Of a stretch of 64,000 nucleotides of DNA, positions 1-9,576 are shown piece by piece; positions within the stretch are counted from its first letter, which is position 1; each line of letters starts with the position of its first letter. The position numbers and the translations under genes are program-made. Location: contig NZ_JAKUJY010000001.1 in assembly GCF_022664535.1 (NCBI RefSeq), positions 124,001 to 188,000 of the forward strand. The letters are read 5' to 3'. Source of the stretch: Sphingobium trunci (GTDB taxonomy: Bacteria; Pseudomonadota; Alphaproteobacteria; Sphingomonadales; Sphingomonadaceae). The notes below the pieces were generated by a model. That model did no database searches. It was given only the letters and a program-made list of their open reading frames with translations, and had not been told where the DNA came from.

Positions 1-1180
1 CGACGCGTCCATCCGGCGCCGCGATGACACTGTCATGACCCTTATACAGGACGATCGCCCCCGCACGTCTTGCGGCGGCGAGCGCCCGATCGATCTTGCT
101 GCCCGGCAAATCGCCGAACAAGCGGACGAACTCGCCCTCATGCGGCGTGATGATGGCTCCCGAAGGGATGGCGGCCAGCCTCTTGTCCGCCAGAATGACC
201 AACGCATCGGCGTCCAGCACCAGCGGATGCCGGTGCGCCATGACGGCCTCCAGCCGATCCAGGGCATAATGATCCCGGCCCAGTCCTGGGCCAACCAGAA
301 CCGCGCCGATCCGGGGATCGTTCAACGCCTTGCTTATGTGAGGCGACGTCGCTGCAGCTTGTGTGACGATCGCATCCGGTCCGCCAATCCCCCCGTCCTG
401 TGCCAGCCGACGGATCATGCCCGCACCCGACCGCGCTGCGGCATGGCTGGCCAATATGCTCGCCCCCGCCATTTCCCCGCCCACCACGGCGACCAGCCCA
501 CGCTTATATTTGTGGGAGGACGGCCCCGGCTCCGACAGATGCGGCGGCGCAAGCCGTTGGGCGGCCGACGGCGAAGCATCAATGCCGATATCGACGCAGA
601 TCAGCCGCTGCCACCGCGCCGCAGCCGGTTGCAGCAGATGTGCGGGCTTGAACGCGCCCAATGCGATGCAGATGCCAAAAGACGGTGTCGCAGAAAGCAA
701 GGCGCCACTGTCCGTATCGACACCGCTGGGCAGGTCGAGCGCATAGCTCAAGCTCGCATGCTCCACCAGGGTGGAGAGCTTTTCGGCCAGCTTCCCATCC
801 AGCCCCCGTGACAATCCCGTACCAAAAAGGGCATCCACGACTTGTACGGCCGGTACGGCGTTCATCACATCTTCCACGGGTCCCGCCCACGCCTCGCGAG
901 CCTTGAGACTGGAAGATGTCCGGCTTTCGCCCAGGGCTGCGATCCGAACCGCTACGCCTCGCGCGCGCAATATCCGCCCTATGACGAACCCGTCGCCGCC
1001 ATTGTTGCCGGGGCCGCAAAGGATGAGCAGGTCACGCCTGCCGCCCGCTCGCCAGATGATTTCCGCCGCCGCCGCGCCTGCGCGTTCCATCAGTTCATAT
1101 TCCGGAACGCCGGACGCGAAGACAGCCTGTTCGGCCGCCCGCATTTGCGCTCCGGTCAGGATCACGTTGCTGCTCATCAT
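1..1180 (-). CDS. nnr: Bifunctional NAD(P)HX epimerase/dehydratase (partial, C-terminus outside window)
   Basis: This is the NAD(P)H-hydrate repair enzyme, which epimerises and dehydrates damaged NAD(P)HX in the cytoplasm. The N-terminal YjeF_N epimerase domain is recognised by GPGNNGGDGFVIGR near residues 55-70 and by the conserved ALDLPSGVD segment. A ribokinase-like dehydratase domain follows, with HKYKRG, VLVGPGLGRD, LDADAL and TPHEGEF. The frame stays open to base 1, so the last part of the dehydratase domain lies outside the window. The start at 1180 overlaps the stop of the upstream lipoprotein gene as ATGA; an ATG directly after it (1177) is equally possible. It is the last visible gene of a minus-strand run. 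Whether the promoter is upstream of ispE or of ETF-QO cannot be told. Confidence 0.93.
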   Translation of the reverse strand, partial: MMSSNVILTGAQMRAAEQAVFASGVPEYELMERAGAAAAEIIWRAGGRRDLLILCGPGNNGGDGFVIGRILRARGVAVRIAALGESRTSSSLKAREAWAGPVEDVMNAVPAVQVVDALFGTGLSRGLDGKLAEKLSTLVEHASLSYALDLPSGVDTDSGALLSATPSFGICIALGAFKPAHLLQPAAARWQRLICVDIGIDASPSAAQRLAPPHLSEPGPSSHKYKRGLVAVVGGEMAGASILASHAAARSGAGMIRRLAQDGGIGGPDAIVTQAAATSPHISKALNDPRIGAVLVGPGLGRDHYALDRLEAVMAHRHPLVLDADALVILADKRLAAIPSGAIITPHEGEFVRLFGDLPGSKIDRALAAARRAGAIVLYKGHDSVIAAPDGRV

Positions 1181-1524
1181 CTCGCTCCCTGGCTCAATAA
1201 GGCCGGCAGGCGATAACGGTCCTCTCCTATCCTTATCTCTATCCTGCCCTTGCCGACGATCGAGATGCTGGCATCCTCGGCCCCATCGGCAGGCACGACG
1301 CCGCGCCCGTCGGCGACGATCCGGAACCGCCGGAAGCCTCCATCAGCATGACGCAGCGTCAAGAGGTCACCCTGCCGCTCGATCGGACAGCTTGCGGCCC
1401 AGTCGCCATGCGGACCGATGGCGCATTCGATCCTTGTCCGGGCATTTTCCTCGCGCGGTCCGCAACCCATCAACGCGATGCAACAGCATAGCATGCCGAT
1501 CAGCGGCACCCTATCGTTCATCAT
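1177..1524 (-). CDS. Small putative lipoprotein of unknown function
   Basis: This is a small protein of about 115 residues that I do not recognise. The N-terminus MMNDRVPLIGMLCCCIALMGC reads as a lipoprotein signal with lipobox ALMGC, so it is probably lipid-anchored and exported. The rest is a compact, soluble, beta-rich-looking domain without cysteines apart from a CPIE motif. It starts within the stop codon of the N-formylglutamate amidohydrolase (ATGA) and ends within the start of nnr (ATGA), so it is translationally coupled to both. The start at 1524 was preferred over 1542 because it gives a clean signal peptide and the 4-base overlap. Confidence 0.7.
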   Translation of the reverse strand: MMNDRVPLIGMLCCCIALMGCGPREENARTRIECAIGPHGDWAASCPIERQGDLLTLRHADGGFRRFRIVADGRGVVPADGAEDASISIVGKGRIEIRIGEDRYRLPALLSQGAR

Positions 1525-2237
1525 GCCAGCCTGTTGCGGCATTGCAGCACGATGGGCGCCAACATATCCGCAAAGCGTTTCTGCCCCGCCGCGCCGCCAA
1601 CCAGATCCTGCCGCATCTCGATGCCCAGATAGGGAATGCCATTGCCTTCCGCGTGCCGGTTCATCGTGGCGTTCAGGACCTTGCCCGAATAGGGAAGCTG
1701 GTCCCCGACCGTCAGCCCGGCGGTCTCCAGCAGCGGTATCGCGATGCGGGCCGCCCGGTCATCCTCATTATAGAGAATGCCGATGTCCCAGGGGCGTTGC
1801 TGACCAGGGTCGCTGGCGAGCCGCGGCGTAAAACTGTGGACCGACAGGATGAAGGGTGACCCCATGCGGTCCAGCAGCGCGCCGATATGATGATGATAGG
1901 GATGATGAAAACGGATCATCCTTTCAGTCAGATCGGCATGGCGATTGCCGGGAACGGCGTGCCCGTCGCTCATCACCGGCAGCAACCCCGGTGCGTCCTC
2001 CTCACGATTGAGGTCGATCACGAGCCGGGAAACGCCGCCCATGACGGCTTTGCAACCCAATTGATCCGCCAACAGGCGGCTCACCTGCGCCACACCGATA
2101 TCGACGGCGATATGATTGTCGAGCAGAGCCGGGTCTATCCCCAGATCGATATCGTCCGGGACATGGGAGGAGGCATGATCGGCGATGATCAATATCTCCA
2201 GATCACCGCCATCGACCTCGGAAAATGCCTCATTCAT
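1521..2237 (-). CDS. N-formylglutamate amidohydrolase family protein
   Basis: A HutG-like N-formylglutamate amidohydrolase (PF05013) of about 238 residues. Family members hydrolyse N-formyl-glutamate in one branch of histidine degradation, although many homologues have unproven substrates. Visible signatures are IIADHASSHVP near the N-terminus, VSRLVIDLNRE, SVHSFTP and YLGIEMRQDL. The start ATG at 2237 overlaps the stop of ispE (2234) as ATGA. The longer open frame upstream is antisense-like run-in and overlaps ispE, so I rejected it. No other hut genes are nearby, which weakens a specific assignment to histidine catabolism. Confidence 0.85.
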   Translation of the reverse strand: MNEAFSEVDGGDLEILIIADHASSHVPDDIDLGIDPALLDNHIAVDIGVAQVSRLLADQLGCKAVMGGVSRLVIDLNREEDAPGLLPVMSDGHAVPGNRHADLTERMIRFHHPYHHHIGALLDRMGSPFILSVHSFTPRLASDPGQQRPWDIGILYNEDDRAARIAIPLLETAGLTVGDQLPYSGKVLNATMNRHAEGNGIPYLGIEMRQDLVGGAAGQKRFADMLAPIVLQCRNRLA

Positions 2238-3127
2238 GCCGCTCTTATCCTCGTTTCCGCAATCCACCAGGCGGGATGGCCGTTGCGAATCATCTCCGCG
2301 GCGCTCGCCCTGGCGCTTTCCGTTGCGAACAAGCCGAAGCAGGTGGCGCCCGACCCGGACATCCGCGTCAGGCGAACGCCCGGACAAGCCTGCAACGCCT
2401 CCAGCACCTCGGCGATGACAGGTGCCTCCGCCACGGCCGCCGCTTCCAGATCGTTGCGGCCTTCAAGGACCAGTTGGTCCAGATCTCCTGCGGTCAAAGG
2501 ACCGCGGTCGACCTGATCCCAGCCAGCGAAAATACGAGCCGTCGATATGCCCACTCCGGGATTGACGAGCAGCATCGGCATGCGCTCCAGTCCTCCGACC
2601 GTCAGCCGTTGCAGCAATTCGCCGCGCCCCAGCACCATCTGCGTCACGCTGGACAGGCAGGCCGGAACATCCGATCCAAGCGAAAGGGCGATGCCTTCCA
2701 GCACGTCCGGCTCTACCGGCACGTCCCACAGCCGCACCAGCAACCGCAAGGTCGCGGCAGCATCGGCCGATCCGCCACCGATACCCGATGCCACAGGCAA
2801 AAACTTGGTCAGCTGGAGCGCAGCGCCCCGTTCCTCCCCGATATATGCCTGCAGGACGCGGGCCGCCTTGAGGACGAGATTGTCAGGTCCAGCATCCAGC
2901 AAGGGGCCGAAGGGACCGTCGAGTTGCAGGTCAAGCATGCCATCCGGCCGAACCTGCCCGGTCAGCAGATCTCCATGTTCGGCGAACACGAACAGGCTTT
3001 CCAGTGCATGATAGCCGTCGTCTCGCCGGTGCCGGACATGCAGTGCCAGATTCACCTTGGCATAGGCAGTCTCGGCCAGTTCGCCAGTCCGGGTCAAAGG
3101 GTTCAGTTCCGCGTCACCGTGCGGCAT
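2234..3127 (-). CDS. ispE: 4-diphosphocytidyl-2-C-methyl-D-erythritol kinase
   Basis: IspE phosphorylates CDP-methylerythritol in the non-mevalonate isoprenoid pathway. The protein has 297 residues, the usual family length. AYAKVNLALHV (about 21-31) is the substrate-binding start of the GHMP kinase fold, and the glycine-rich ATP loop PVASGIGGGSADAA is at 111-124. The C-terminal motif SGSGATCFGLF is also typical. The start at 3127 overlaps the end of the upstream TPR gene by 14 bases. Coupling of a TPR protein gene with ispE is a common arrangement in sphingomonads (recalled, not checked). Confidence 0.95.
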   Translation of the reverse strand: MPHGDAELNPLTRTGELAETAYAKVNLALHVRHRRDDGYHALESLFVFAEHGDLLTGQVRPDGMLDLQLDGPFGPLLDAGPDNLVLKAARVLQAYIGEERGAALQLTKFLPVASGIGGGSADAAATLRLLVRLWDVPVEPDVLEGIALSLGSDVPACLSSVTQMVLGRGELLQRLTVGGLERMPMLLVNPGVGISTARIFAGWDQVDRGPLTAGDLDQLVLEGRNDLEAAAVAEAPVIAEVLEALQACPGVRLTRMSGSGATCFGLFATESARASAAEMIRNGHPAWWIAETRIRAA

Positions 3128-4703
3128 ATTCCGGTTTCATTCCCTCTCTTGCCTTGGCAGCCAGGCGCTCGGCCGCGTCGCCATCCGCAAAGACCGCCGC
3201 CGCGCGCCAGGCATAGCGCGCTTCATAACGACGCCCCGCCGCCCAAAGCGCATCGCCCAGATGCTCGTTGATGGTCACGTCGGCGGGCGCTCCGGCCGCA
3301 GCGCGTTCCAGCATCGGCACGGCAGCGTCAAGATCGCCCGTCACATATTGCGCCCAGCCCAGCGAATCTGTGATGGACGCGTCGTCCGGCTTCAAGGCGC
3401 TGGCCCGCTTCAGCAATTGCAGCGCGGCATCCATATTCTGCCGCCGTTCGATCTGCGCATAACCCAGATAGTTGAGCACTGTCGCTTCCTCCGGCGCCAG
3501 TTTCGCGGCGCGCTCCAGCACGGCATGCGCCTCGGTCCAACGCGCGCCCTGTTCCAATGCGCTGCCCTCGAACAGCAACAGCGCCCAGGGCACCGCATCG
3601 TCCGGATAATGCGCCTGCGCGGCGCGAAATGCAGCGGCAGCTGCCGGATAATCCTTTGCCTCGGCAAGCAATTGTCCGAGCCGGACATGACGCTCCGCCT
3701 CCGCATCGGGCGCCGCGGCCAGCTTGCGCGCCAGATCGATCGCCTCGGCCCGCTGACCCGATGCCGCCAGCGCTTCCACCAATTCTCCCTGCGCCAACGC
3801 CCCATACCAGCTTGAGGCGGGAACGCGGCGGGCTGCCTCGACGCCATAGGCGGCATAACCGGATCGGGTCAGCAGATCGGCAGCGACGATATCGCTTGCC
3901 GCACTGCCGGGATCGGCAAAACCGGCAATGCGGGCCAGTCTGATACCCAGCGATCCGGTGCTGCCGTCGGTCGAAATGTCAGCGGCCAGACGGGTCAAAA
4001 GGCGCGCGAAACCCTGAGCGGCGGTCAGCGGCCTGCCCTGAGCGAAGAGGGACTTGCCGCGCGCTATATCTGCGCGGGCCTGGGCGAAATTGGCCTGATC
4101 CTTCGGCAGGAGCGCCAAGGCATCGGCCTTCGCGTCGTGCGCCGCCAACTGCCCGGCCAGAAGCAACCGCAAATCCGTCATTTCACTCGCCCGCAGGGCG
4201 AGCGCGCGTTGAATGGCGGGCTGGGCGCTGTTCACATCGCCTTGCGCCAGCGCCTGCAACGCCTGATGCTCATCCAGATAACGCCTGGCGAGCGATACGA
4301 ACCGGTCGGCCGGATCGATCTCGGCCGGTTCATACCGCCCTTCCCCCAGGGAAATCCAACTCCGGATGATGGGCGCAAGGAAGGCGAAATTGCCCTCCGT
4401 CACCATCCGGTCGACCGAAAGCCGGGCGGCGGTCCAATCCTTTCGCTTCAGCGCGTCGCAGATGATGAGCAAGGTACCGTCACGCGGAAGCTGCCCGTCC
4501 TTTTCCAGGACTTGCGCCGATTGCAGCGCCAGGGCCATGTCGCCGCTGATCAACGCCTGGAAATAGGAACGCCGCGCCACCTCCAGGCTGGCCGGATCCT
4601 CTCCCATGGCCCGGCGATAGCTGGTCAGGGCCAGGCCCGGAACGCCATCGCCGTCGGCCAGACGGCCCTTCATATAGGCATGCAACGCACCCGTCCTGTC
4701 CAC
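3114..4703 (-). CDS. TPR-repeat protein, exported; translation start uncertain
   Basis: A long tetratricopeptide-repeat protein, at least 529 residues. Repeats are clearest in the C-terminal third, for example EEATVLNYLGYAQIERRQN and PDDASITDSLGWAQYVTGD, spaced by about 34 residues. The first usual start in frame is GTG at 4703. However, the same frame continues upstream through CKRLFLATLLILPAAAGAS, which looks like a genuine signal peptide, up to the stop of ETF-QO, and has no ATG, GTG or TTG there. The protein is therefore probably periplasmic and may start at a rare codon (see findings). It lies directly downstream of ETF-QO and overlaps ispE. Specific function unknown. Confidence 0.85.
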   Translation of the reverse strand: MDRTGALHAYMKGRLADGDGVPGLALTSYRRAMGEDPASLEVARRSYFQALISGDMALALQSAQVLEKDGQLPRDGTLLIICDALKRKDWTAARLSVDRMVTEGNFAFLAPIIRSWISLGEGRYEPAEIDPADRFVSLARRYLDEHQALQALAQGDVNSAQPAIQRALALRASEMTDLRLLLAGQLAAHDAKADALALLPKDQANFAQARADIARGKSLFAQGRPLTAAQGFARLLTRLAADISTDGSTGSLGIRLARIAGFADPGSAASDIVAADLLTRSGYAAYGVEAARRVPASSWYGALAQGELVEALAASGQRAEAIDLARKLAAAPDAEAERHVRLGQLLAEAKDYPAAAAAFRAAQAHYPDDAVPWALLLFEGSALEQGARWTEAHAVLERAAKLAPEEATVLNYLGYAQIERRQNMDAALQLLKRASALKPDDASITDSLGWAQYVTGDLDAAVPMLERAAAGAPADVTINEHLGDALWAAGRRYEARYAWRAAAVFADGDAAERLAAKAREGMKPEYAAR

Positions 4704-4755
4704 CGATGCGCCCGCAGCGGCAGGCAGTATCAGCAGGGTCGCCAGGAACAGACGC

Positions 4756-6408
4756 TTACATATTGGGATAGTTCGGTCCTCCGCCGCCTTCGGGTACGAC
4801 CCAGTTGATATTCTGGGTCGGGTCCTTGATGTCGCACGTCTTGCAATGGACGCAATTCTGCGCGTTGATCTGGAAACGGGGGTAGCCCTCTTCCTGCCCT
4901 ACCACCTCATAGACGCCCGCCGGACAATAGCGCTGCGCCGGTTCGTCATAAAGGGGCAGATTGTAGGAAATCGGGATGGAAGGATCCTTGAGTTGAAGAT
5001 GGACCGGCTGGTCCTCCTCATGATTGGTGTTGCTGAGGAACACAGAGGACAGACGGTCGAAGCTGATGATCCCATCGGGCTTGGGATAGTCGATCTTCTT
5101 CGAAACCTCCTTGCGCCACAATTTCTCGCAGTCGGGCTTGTGCTTCATGGTGAAGGGCAGGCCGATCTTGAGCGTGCGCATCCACATGTCGATGCCCGCC
5201 AGCAACGTGCCGATGGTGTTGCCGAACTTGGCCAGCAGCGGCTCGGCATTCTTGACCAGTTGCAGTTCGGTCGCGATCCAGCTCGACCGCAGCGCCGGCT
5301 CATAATCCTCCAGCACGTCGCTGGTGCGATCCGCCTGGATCGCCGCGAACGCCGCTTCCGCCGCCAGCATGCCTGACTTCATCGCCGTGTGCGTGCCCTT
5401 GATGCGCGGCACGTTGACGAAGCCCGCCGAACAGCCGATCAGCGCGCCGCCGGGGAAAGCGAGCTTCGGGATCGACTGCCAGCCGCCCTCGTTGATGGCG
5501 CGCGCGCCATAGGAGACGCGGCGTCCACCCTCCAGATATTTCCGGATTTCCGGATGCTGCTTCCAGCGCTGGAATTCCTCGAACGGGTAGAGATACGGGT
5601 TACGATAGCCCAGCCCCACCACGAAGCCCAAGGCCACCTGGCCATTGGCCTGATGATAGAGGAAGCCGCCGCCATAGGCGTCCGTCAGCGGCCAGCCCTG
5701 GCTATGGATGACAAGGCCGGGCTTGTGCTTGGCGGGATCGATGTCCCACAATTCCTTCATGCCGATGCCGTAGACCTGCGGCTCGCTGTCGGTATCGAGC
5801 GCGAACTGGCGCTTCAATATCTTGGTCAGGTGACCCCGCGCGCCCTCAGCGAAGAAGGTATAGCGCGCGTGCAGCTCCAGACCCGGTTGGTAATCGGGCT
5901 TGCGATTGCCCTCCCGGTCAATACCCATGTCCCCGGTGGCGACGCCCTTCACCGAGCCGTCCTCATTGTAGAGAATCTCGGCCGCCGCAAAGCCGGGGAA
6001 GATTTCGACGCCCAGCCCTTCGGCCTGCTCGGCCAGCCAGCGGCACAGATTGCCCAGCGATCCGGTATAGGTGCCCTTGTTGTGCATCCAGCCCGGCGTC
6101 ATGATGTGCGGCATCGCGATCTTGCCGGTCTTCGTCAGGAACCAGTGCTGGTTGTCCGTCACCGGCACTTCCGCCATCGGGCATCCCATGTCGCGCCATT
6201 CAGGAAACAGCTCGTCCAGCGCCTTGGGATCGACCACCGCGCCGGACAGGATATGCGCCCCGATCTCCGAACCCTTCTCCAGCACGCAGACCGACAATTC
6301 CTGCCCGGAGGCGTCCGCCAACTGCTTCAACCGGATTGCCGATGACAAGCCCGCAGGACCGCCACCGACTATCACGATGTCATAGGGCATCGATTCCCGT
6401 TCGCTCAT
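4756..6408 (-). CDS. Electron transfer flavoprotein-ubiquinone oxidoreductase
   Basis: ETF-QO takes electrons from reduced ETF (fatty-acid and amino-acid dehydrogenases) and passes them to ubiquinone at the inner membrane. The 550-residue protein starts with the FAD dinucleotide fold YDIVIVGGGPAGLSSAIRLK, followed by the ETF-QO body. It ends in a 4Fe-4S region with YCPAGVYE and NCVHCKTCDIKDPTQNINW. The start MSERES at 6408 was chosen because GGAGGG stands six bases upstream and homologues begin just before the FAD motif. The open frame 5' of this has no homology-like content. The partner ETF subunits are not in the window. Confidence 0.96.
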   Translation of the reverse strand: MSERESMPYDIVIVGGGPAGLSSAIRLKQLADASGQELSVCVLEKGSEIGAHILSGAVVDPKALDELFPEWRDMGCPMAEVPVTDNQHWFLTKTGKIAMPHIMTPGWMHNKGTYTGSLGNLCRWLAEQAEGLGVEIFPGFAAAEILYNEDGSVKGVATGDMGIDREGNRKPDYQPGLELHARYTFFAEGARGHLTKILKRQFALDTDSEPQVYGIGMKELWDIDPAKHKPGLVIHSQGWPLTDAYGGGFLYHQANGQVALGFVVGLGYRNPYLYPFEEFQRWKQHPEIRKYLEGGRRVSYGARAINEGGWQSIPKLAFPGGALIGCSAGFVNVPRIKGTHTAMKSGMLAAEAAFAAIQADRTSDVLEDYEPALRSSWIATELQLVKNAEPLLAKFGNTIGTLLAGIDMWMRTLKIGLPFTMKHKPDCEKLWRKEVSKKIDYPKPDGIISFDRLSSVFLSNTNHEEDQPVHLQLKDPSIPISYNLPLYDEPAQRYCPAGVYEVVGQEEGYPRFQINAQNCVHCKTCDIKDPTQNINWVVPEGGGGPNYPNM

Positions 6409-6533
6409 TAATCCCTCCAATGTGCAGACGCCGACGGTTTCCTCTCCCATCCGGTCGCCGCATGTCCCAAACGTTTTGCCACTGACGGCGATGAAGATTC
6501 TTGACCACGGCGTCAACCTCTGGCCCAAGAAGA

Positions 6534-7256
6534 ATGATGCGGGGATTATTGCAGGAAAATTTCTCGGCGAGCGCTGACGCCTATCTCGCGTGGTGGACTC
6601 TGGCGGGTGTGGATACCGCCATCGCAGAGGCGCCCACCAATTGGCTGCGGCCCGTTCAGGCGCAGATCGGCAGCGCCGCTGGCGTCCCCCAGCCAACGCC
6701 CCAACCCCCGGCCCACCCCCAGTCATTCGATGCCTTTCGCATCTGGCTGGCAGAGGATCAAAACCAGCCGGAGCGCCGCTGGGCCGGACCCGCGATACTG
6801 CCGGAGGGGCCGATCCAGGCGCCTCTCATGATCGTCACCGATATGCCAGACCCCGCTGATATCGGTGCGGGCAGCCTCCTCGCCGATCGAGCCGGTCAGC
6901 TGTTCGAAGGCATGTTGCGCGCGATCGGCATGAAACGGCCGGACATCCATCTGGCATCGCTTTTCCTCTCCCGCCCGCCCGGCGGAATGGTCGAAGCATC
7001 CGATCTGCTCGCGGCCGCGAACCGGATGCGCAGGCATGTGATGCTCGCCGCGCCGCAGCGCCTCCTGTTGCTCGGCGACAGGACCATCCGTGCATTGATG
7101 CCGGCAGCGGAAGATAGTTCACAATTTTTCAACCATGATGGCGGCACTTTACCCGTATTCGCCACATTCCATCCGCGTTTGCTGCTAGGCCAACCCGCGG
7201 CAAAGGCAGAATGTTGGCGTGTGTTGCAAAGCCTGATCGAGGACATGAAAAAGTGA
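6534..7256 (+). CDS. Uracil-DNA glycosylase-like protein (family 4-related, motifs degenerate)
   Basis: A 240-residue protein related to the family 4/5 uracil-DNA glycosylase superfamily. Superfamily traits are ADRAGQLFEGMLRAIGM (118-133), RLLLLGDRTIRALM (176-189) and the motif-2-like TFHPRLLLG (211-219). The catalytic motif-1 region, normally GEAPG, reads VTDMPDPADIG. The only cysteine is Cys227, so the four cysteines that hold the Fe-S cluster of family 4 enzymes are missing. A proline/glutamine-rich linker lies at about 50-64. Glycosylase activity is therefore doubtful. The start is ATG 6534 or 6537; the TTG upstream adds unconserved residues. The stop overlaps the start of the transglycosylase gene (GTGA), so the two are probably co-translated. 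Confidence 0.75.
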   Translation: MMRGLLQENFSASADAYLAWWTLAGVDTAIAEAPTNWLRPVQAQIGSAAGVPQPTPQPPAHPQSFDAFRIWLAEDQNQPERRWAGPAILPEGPIQAPLMIVTDMPDPADIGAGSLLADRAGQLFEGMLRAIGMKRPDIHLASLFLSRPPGGMVEASDLLAAANRMRRHVMLAAPQRLLLLGDRTIRALMPAAEDSSQFFNHDGGTLPVFATFHPRLLLGQPAAKAECWRVLQSLIEDMKK

Positions 7257-9043
7257 TTCGCGCCGCAACCCGTTCTTCCCTCCTGGCCGTGGCCGCTTTC
7301 GCTGCATTCGCCGCCATGCCCGCAAGGGCGGATATGTTCGCTGCTGCTCCTGCCATGGCGAAGGACGTGCCTTCCTCTCCGATCAAGGTCGGAGACGCGG
7401 AAAAGGTCCGCTACACAGCTATTTTCTCCGCGCTGCGCGATCAGAAATGGGTTGATGCCAAGGCGATGATCCTGGCGCTCGACGGCCAGGATGCCGTTCG
7501 TCCGGTGGCGCTCGCTGAACTGTATCTCGGCAAAAATTCCCCCAAGGTCGAGCTTTTCGAACTGCTCGACCTGATCAACAAGGCGCCATGGCTGCCCAAG
7601 GCCGATCAGCTTTCCCGTCTCGCGCAGAAGCGGGGCGCGACGCTGTTGCCCGCGCTGCCGCAAGTGCAGAAGATGGTCTGGCTAGGGGGCGCTCCGCGCC
7701 GCGAATATGTGGCCGCGGTCAAGACGGATGCGCTGGCGCAGGCGCTGGTTGGCCAGATTCAACCCTTCATCAAAAATGACGACCCCGCTGGCGCGGAGAC
7801 GCTGCTCGCCGCTGGGGAGGCGGGGCTGACCTCGGCGGGGTTGACCGAAGTGCGCCAGCGTGTCGCCTGGGCCTATTATATTGAAAGCGACGACGCCAAT
7901 GCCCGGCGGATGGCCGCAAGGGCGCTGGAATCCGGCAGCGGTGGCGACTGGGCGGTTCAGGCCTATTGGACGACGGGTCTTGCAGCCTGGCGCCAGAATG
8001 ACTGCCGTGCGGCGGCTCCGGCCTTCGGCAATGTCGCGGCGCTGGGCGGCAATGCCGACATGCGGGCAGCAGGCGCCTATTGGGCTGCTCGCGCCTATAT
8101 GGTGTGCGGCCAGCCGGAAAAGGTCGAATCGCTGCTCAAAGCGGCTGCCCGCTCCGATGAAAGCTTCTATGGCCTGCTGGCCCGGCAGACCTTGGGCTTG
8201 CCCCTGGCCGGGGCGGCTGCCTCTGGCCGTTTCGGCGCGACGGAATGGCAGTTGCTGAAGGATAGCCCTAATGTCCGCGCGGCGATTGAATTGTCGGCGA
8301 TTGGAGAGAATGGGCTGGCCGATCAGATTCTCCGCTATCAGGCGAAGATTGGCGGCGTCGGACAATATGACGCCCTTCTGCGCCTTGCCAGCGCGCTCAA
8401 TATGCCGGAAACGCAGCTTTGGCTGGCGCATAACGGCCCCGCGGGACGACAGCCGGACAGCTTTGCCCGCTTCCCCGCGCCCGACTGGCGGCCGGATGGC
8501 GGATGGCGGGTCGATCCAGCGCTCATCTATGCGCACACATTGCAGGAGTCCGGTTTCCGCAAGGACGTCGTCAGCAGTGCCGGTGCGCGCGGGCTGATGC
8601 AGGTTCTGCCCGGCACCGGCAGTCTGATGGGACTGGCATCAGCCGATCAGCTCTTCGTGCCGTCGACCAATATGGAATATGGCCAGCGCTATCTGGAAAC
8701 GCTGCGCGACATGAGCGCCACCGGCGGTCTGCTGCCCAAGGTCATGGCCGCCTATAATGCCGGACCCCTGCCCGTCGAGCGCTGGAACAGCGAGGTGAAG
8801 GACAATGGCGATCCGCTGCTGTTCATTGAATCGCTGCCTTATTATGAAACCCGCGCCTATGTGAACATCGTCATGCGCAATTACTGGATGTATCAGATCC
8901 AGGCGAAGGGCAGCGCGGAATCGCTCACCGGCATGGCGCAGGGCATGTGGCCGACCTTCCCCGGCGCGAAAGGTACGCGCCTTGTCCGGCTGACCCACAA
9001 GATGCCGCTGGCAAGCGCTAGTGTCGCGGGCGGCTCCGACTGA
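7253..9043 (+). CDS. Soluble lytic murein transglycosylase (Slt-like)
   Basis: A periplasmic transglycosylase that cleaves peptidoglycan to 1,6-anhydromuropeptides. The 596-residue product begins with the signal peptide [26 protein letters not shown] long alpha-helical superhelix (about 30-410) resembles the Slt70 ring. The C-terminal SLT domain shows AHTLQESGF, with the catalytic glutamate in QES, then [12 protein letters not shown] and [15 protein letters not shown] at 7253 is the preferred start because it overlaps the previous stop as GTGA and gives a clean signal peptide; the ATG at 7211 would sit inside the upstream gene. It is followed by moaB with a stop/start overlap. Confidence 0.93.
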   Translation: MIRAATRSSLLAVAAFAAFAAMPARADMFAAAPAMAKDVPSSPIKVGDAEKVRYTAIFSALRDQKWVDAKAMILALDGQDAVRPVALAELYLGKNSPKVELFELLDLINKAPWLPKADQLSRLAQKRGATLLPALPQVQKMVWLGGAPRREYVAAVKTDALAQALVGQIQPFIKNDDPAGAETLLAAGEAGLTSAGLTEVRQRVAWAYYIESDDANARRMAARALESGSGGDWAVQAYWTTGLAAWRQNDCRAAAPAFGNVAALGGNADMRAAGAYWAARAYMVCGQPEKVESLLKAAARSDESFYGLLARQTLGLPLAGAAASGRFGATEWQLLKDSPNVRAAIELSAIGENGLADQILRYQAKIGGVGQYDALLRLASALNMPETQLWLAHNGPAGRQPDSFARFPAPDWRPDGGWRVDPALIYAHTLQESGFRKDVVSSAGARGLMQVLPGTGSLMGLASADQLFVPSTNMEYGQRYLETLRDMSATGGLLPKVMAAYNAGPLPVERWNSEVKDNGDPLLFIESLPYYETRAYVNIVMRNYWMYQIQAKGSAESLTGMAQGMWPTFPGAKGTRLVRLTHKMPLASASVAGGSD

Positions 9044-9570
9044 TGCCGATCGACGAAAGCCGGTCTTTCCTGCCGGTTCGCATTGCCCTTCTGACCGTAT
9101 CGGATAGCCGGACCCCGGCGGACGACCGGTCAGGCGATGTGCTGGCCGAGCGGATTTCGGCTGCCAGTCATATCCTGGCGGCCCGCCATATCGAACGGGA
9201 CGAACGCTCCGCCATCGTCGCGCGCCTTCATGGCTGGATCGATGACCCCCAGATCGACTGCATCATCACGACAGGCGGTACGGGCGTAACCGGTCGCGAT
9301 GTCACTCCGGAGGCTCTGGCGCTGGTTCAGGACAAGGAAATTCCCGGTTTCGGCGAACTGTTCCGGTGGCTGAGTTTCCAGAGCATCGGTACGTCCACCA
9401 TCCAGTCGCGAGCCACCGCCTGCGTCGCACGCGGAACCTATATATTCGCGCTGCCCGGCTCCACCGGCGCGGTCAAGGATGCATGGGACGGCATACTCGT
9501 CAGTCAGTTGGACAGCCGCTTCCGCCCCTGCAATTTCGTGGAACTCATGCCCCGCCTGACGGAACGCTGA
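9043..9570 (+). CDS. moaB: Molybdenum cofactor biosynthesis protein B
   Basis: A MoaB/MogA-type protein of the molybdopterin adenylyltransferase fold (MPT-binding domain), 175 residues. The signature [16 protein letters not shown] and the later [16 protein letters not shown] are both clear. Members adenylylate or bind molybdopterin during Moco synthesis; the enzymatic role of MoaB itself is debated. The start ATG overlaps the transglycosylase stop by one base. No other moa/mog genes are present in the window. Confidence 0.93.
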   Translation: MPIDESRSFLPVRIALLTVSDSRTPADDRSGDVLAERISAASHILAARHIERDERSAIVARLHGWIDDPQIDCIITTGGTGVTGRDVTPEALALVQDKEIPGFGELFRWLSFQSIGTSTIQSRATACVARGTYIFALPGSTGAVKDAWDGILVSQLDSRFRPCNFVELMPRLTER

Positions 9571-9576
9571 GGAGGG

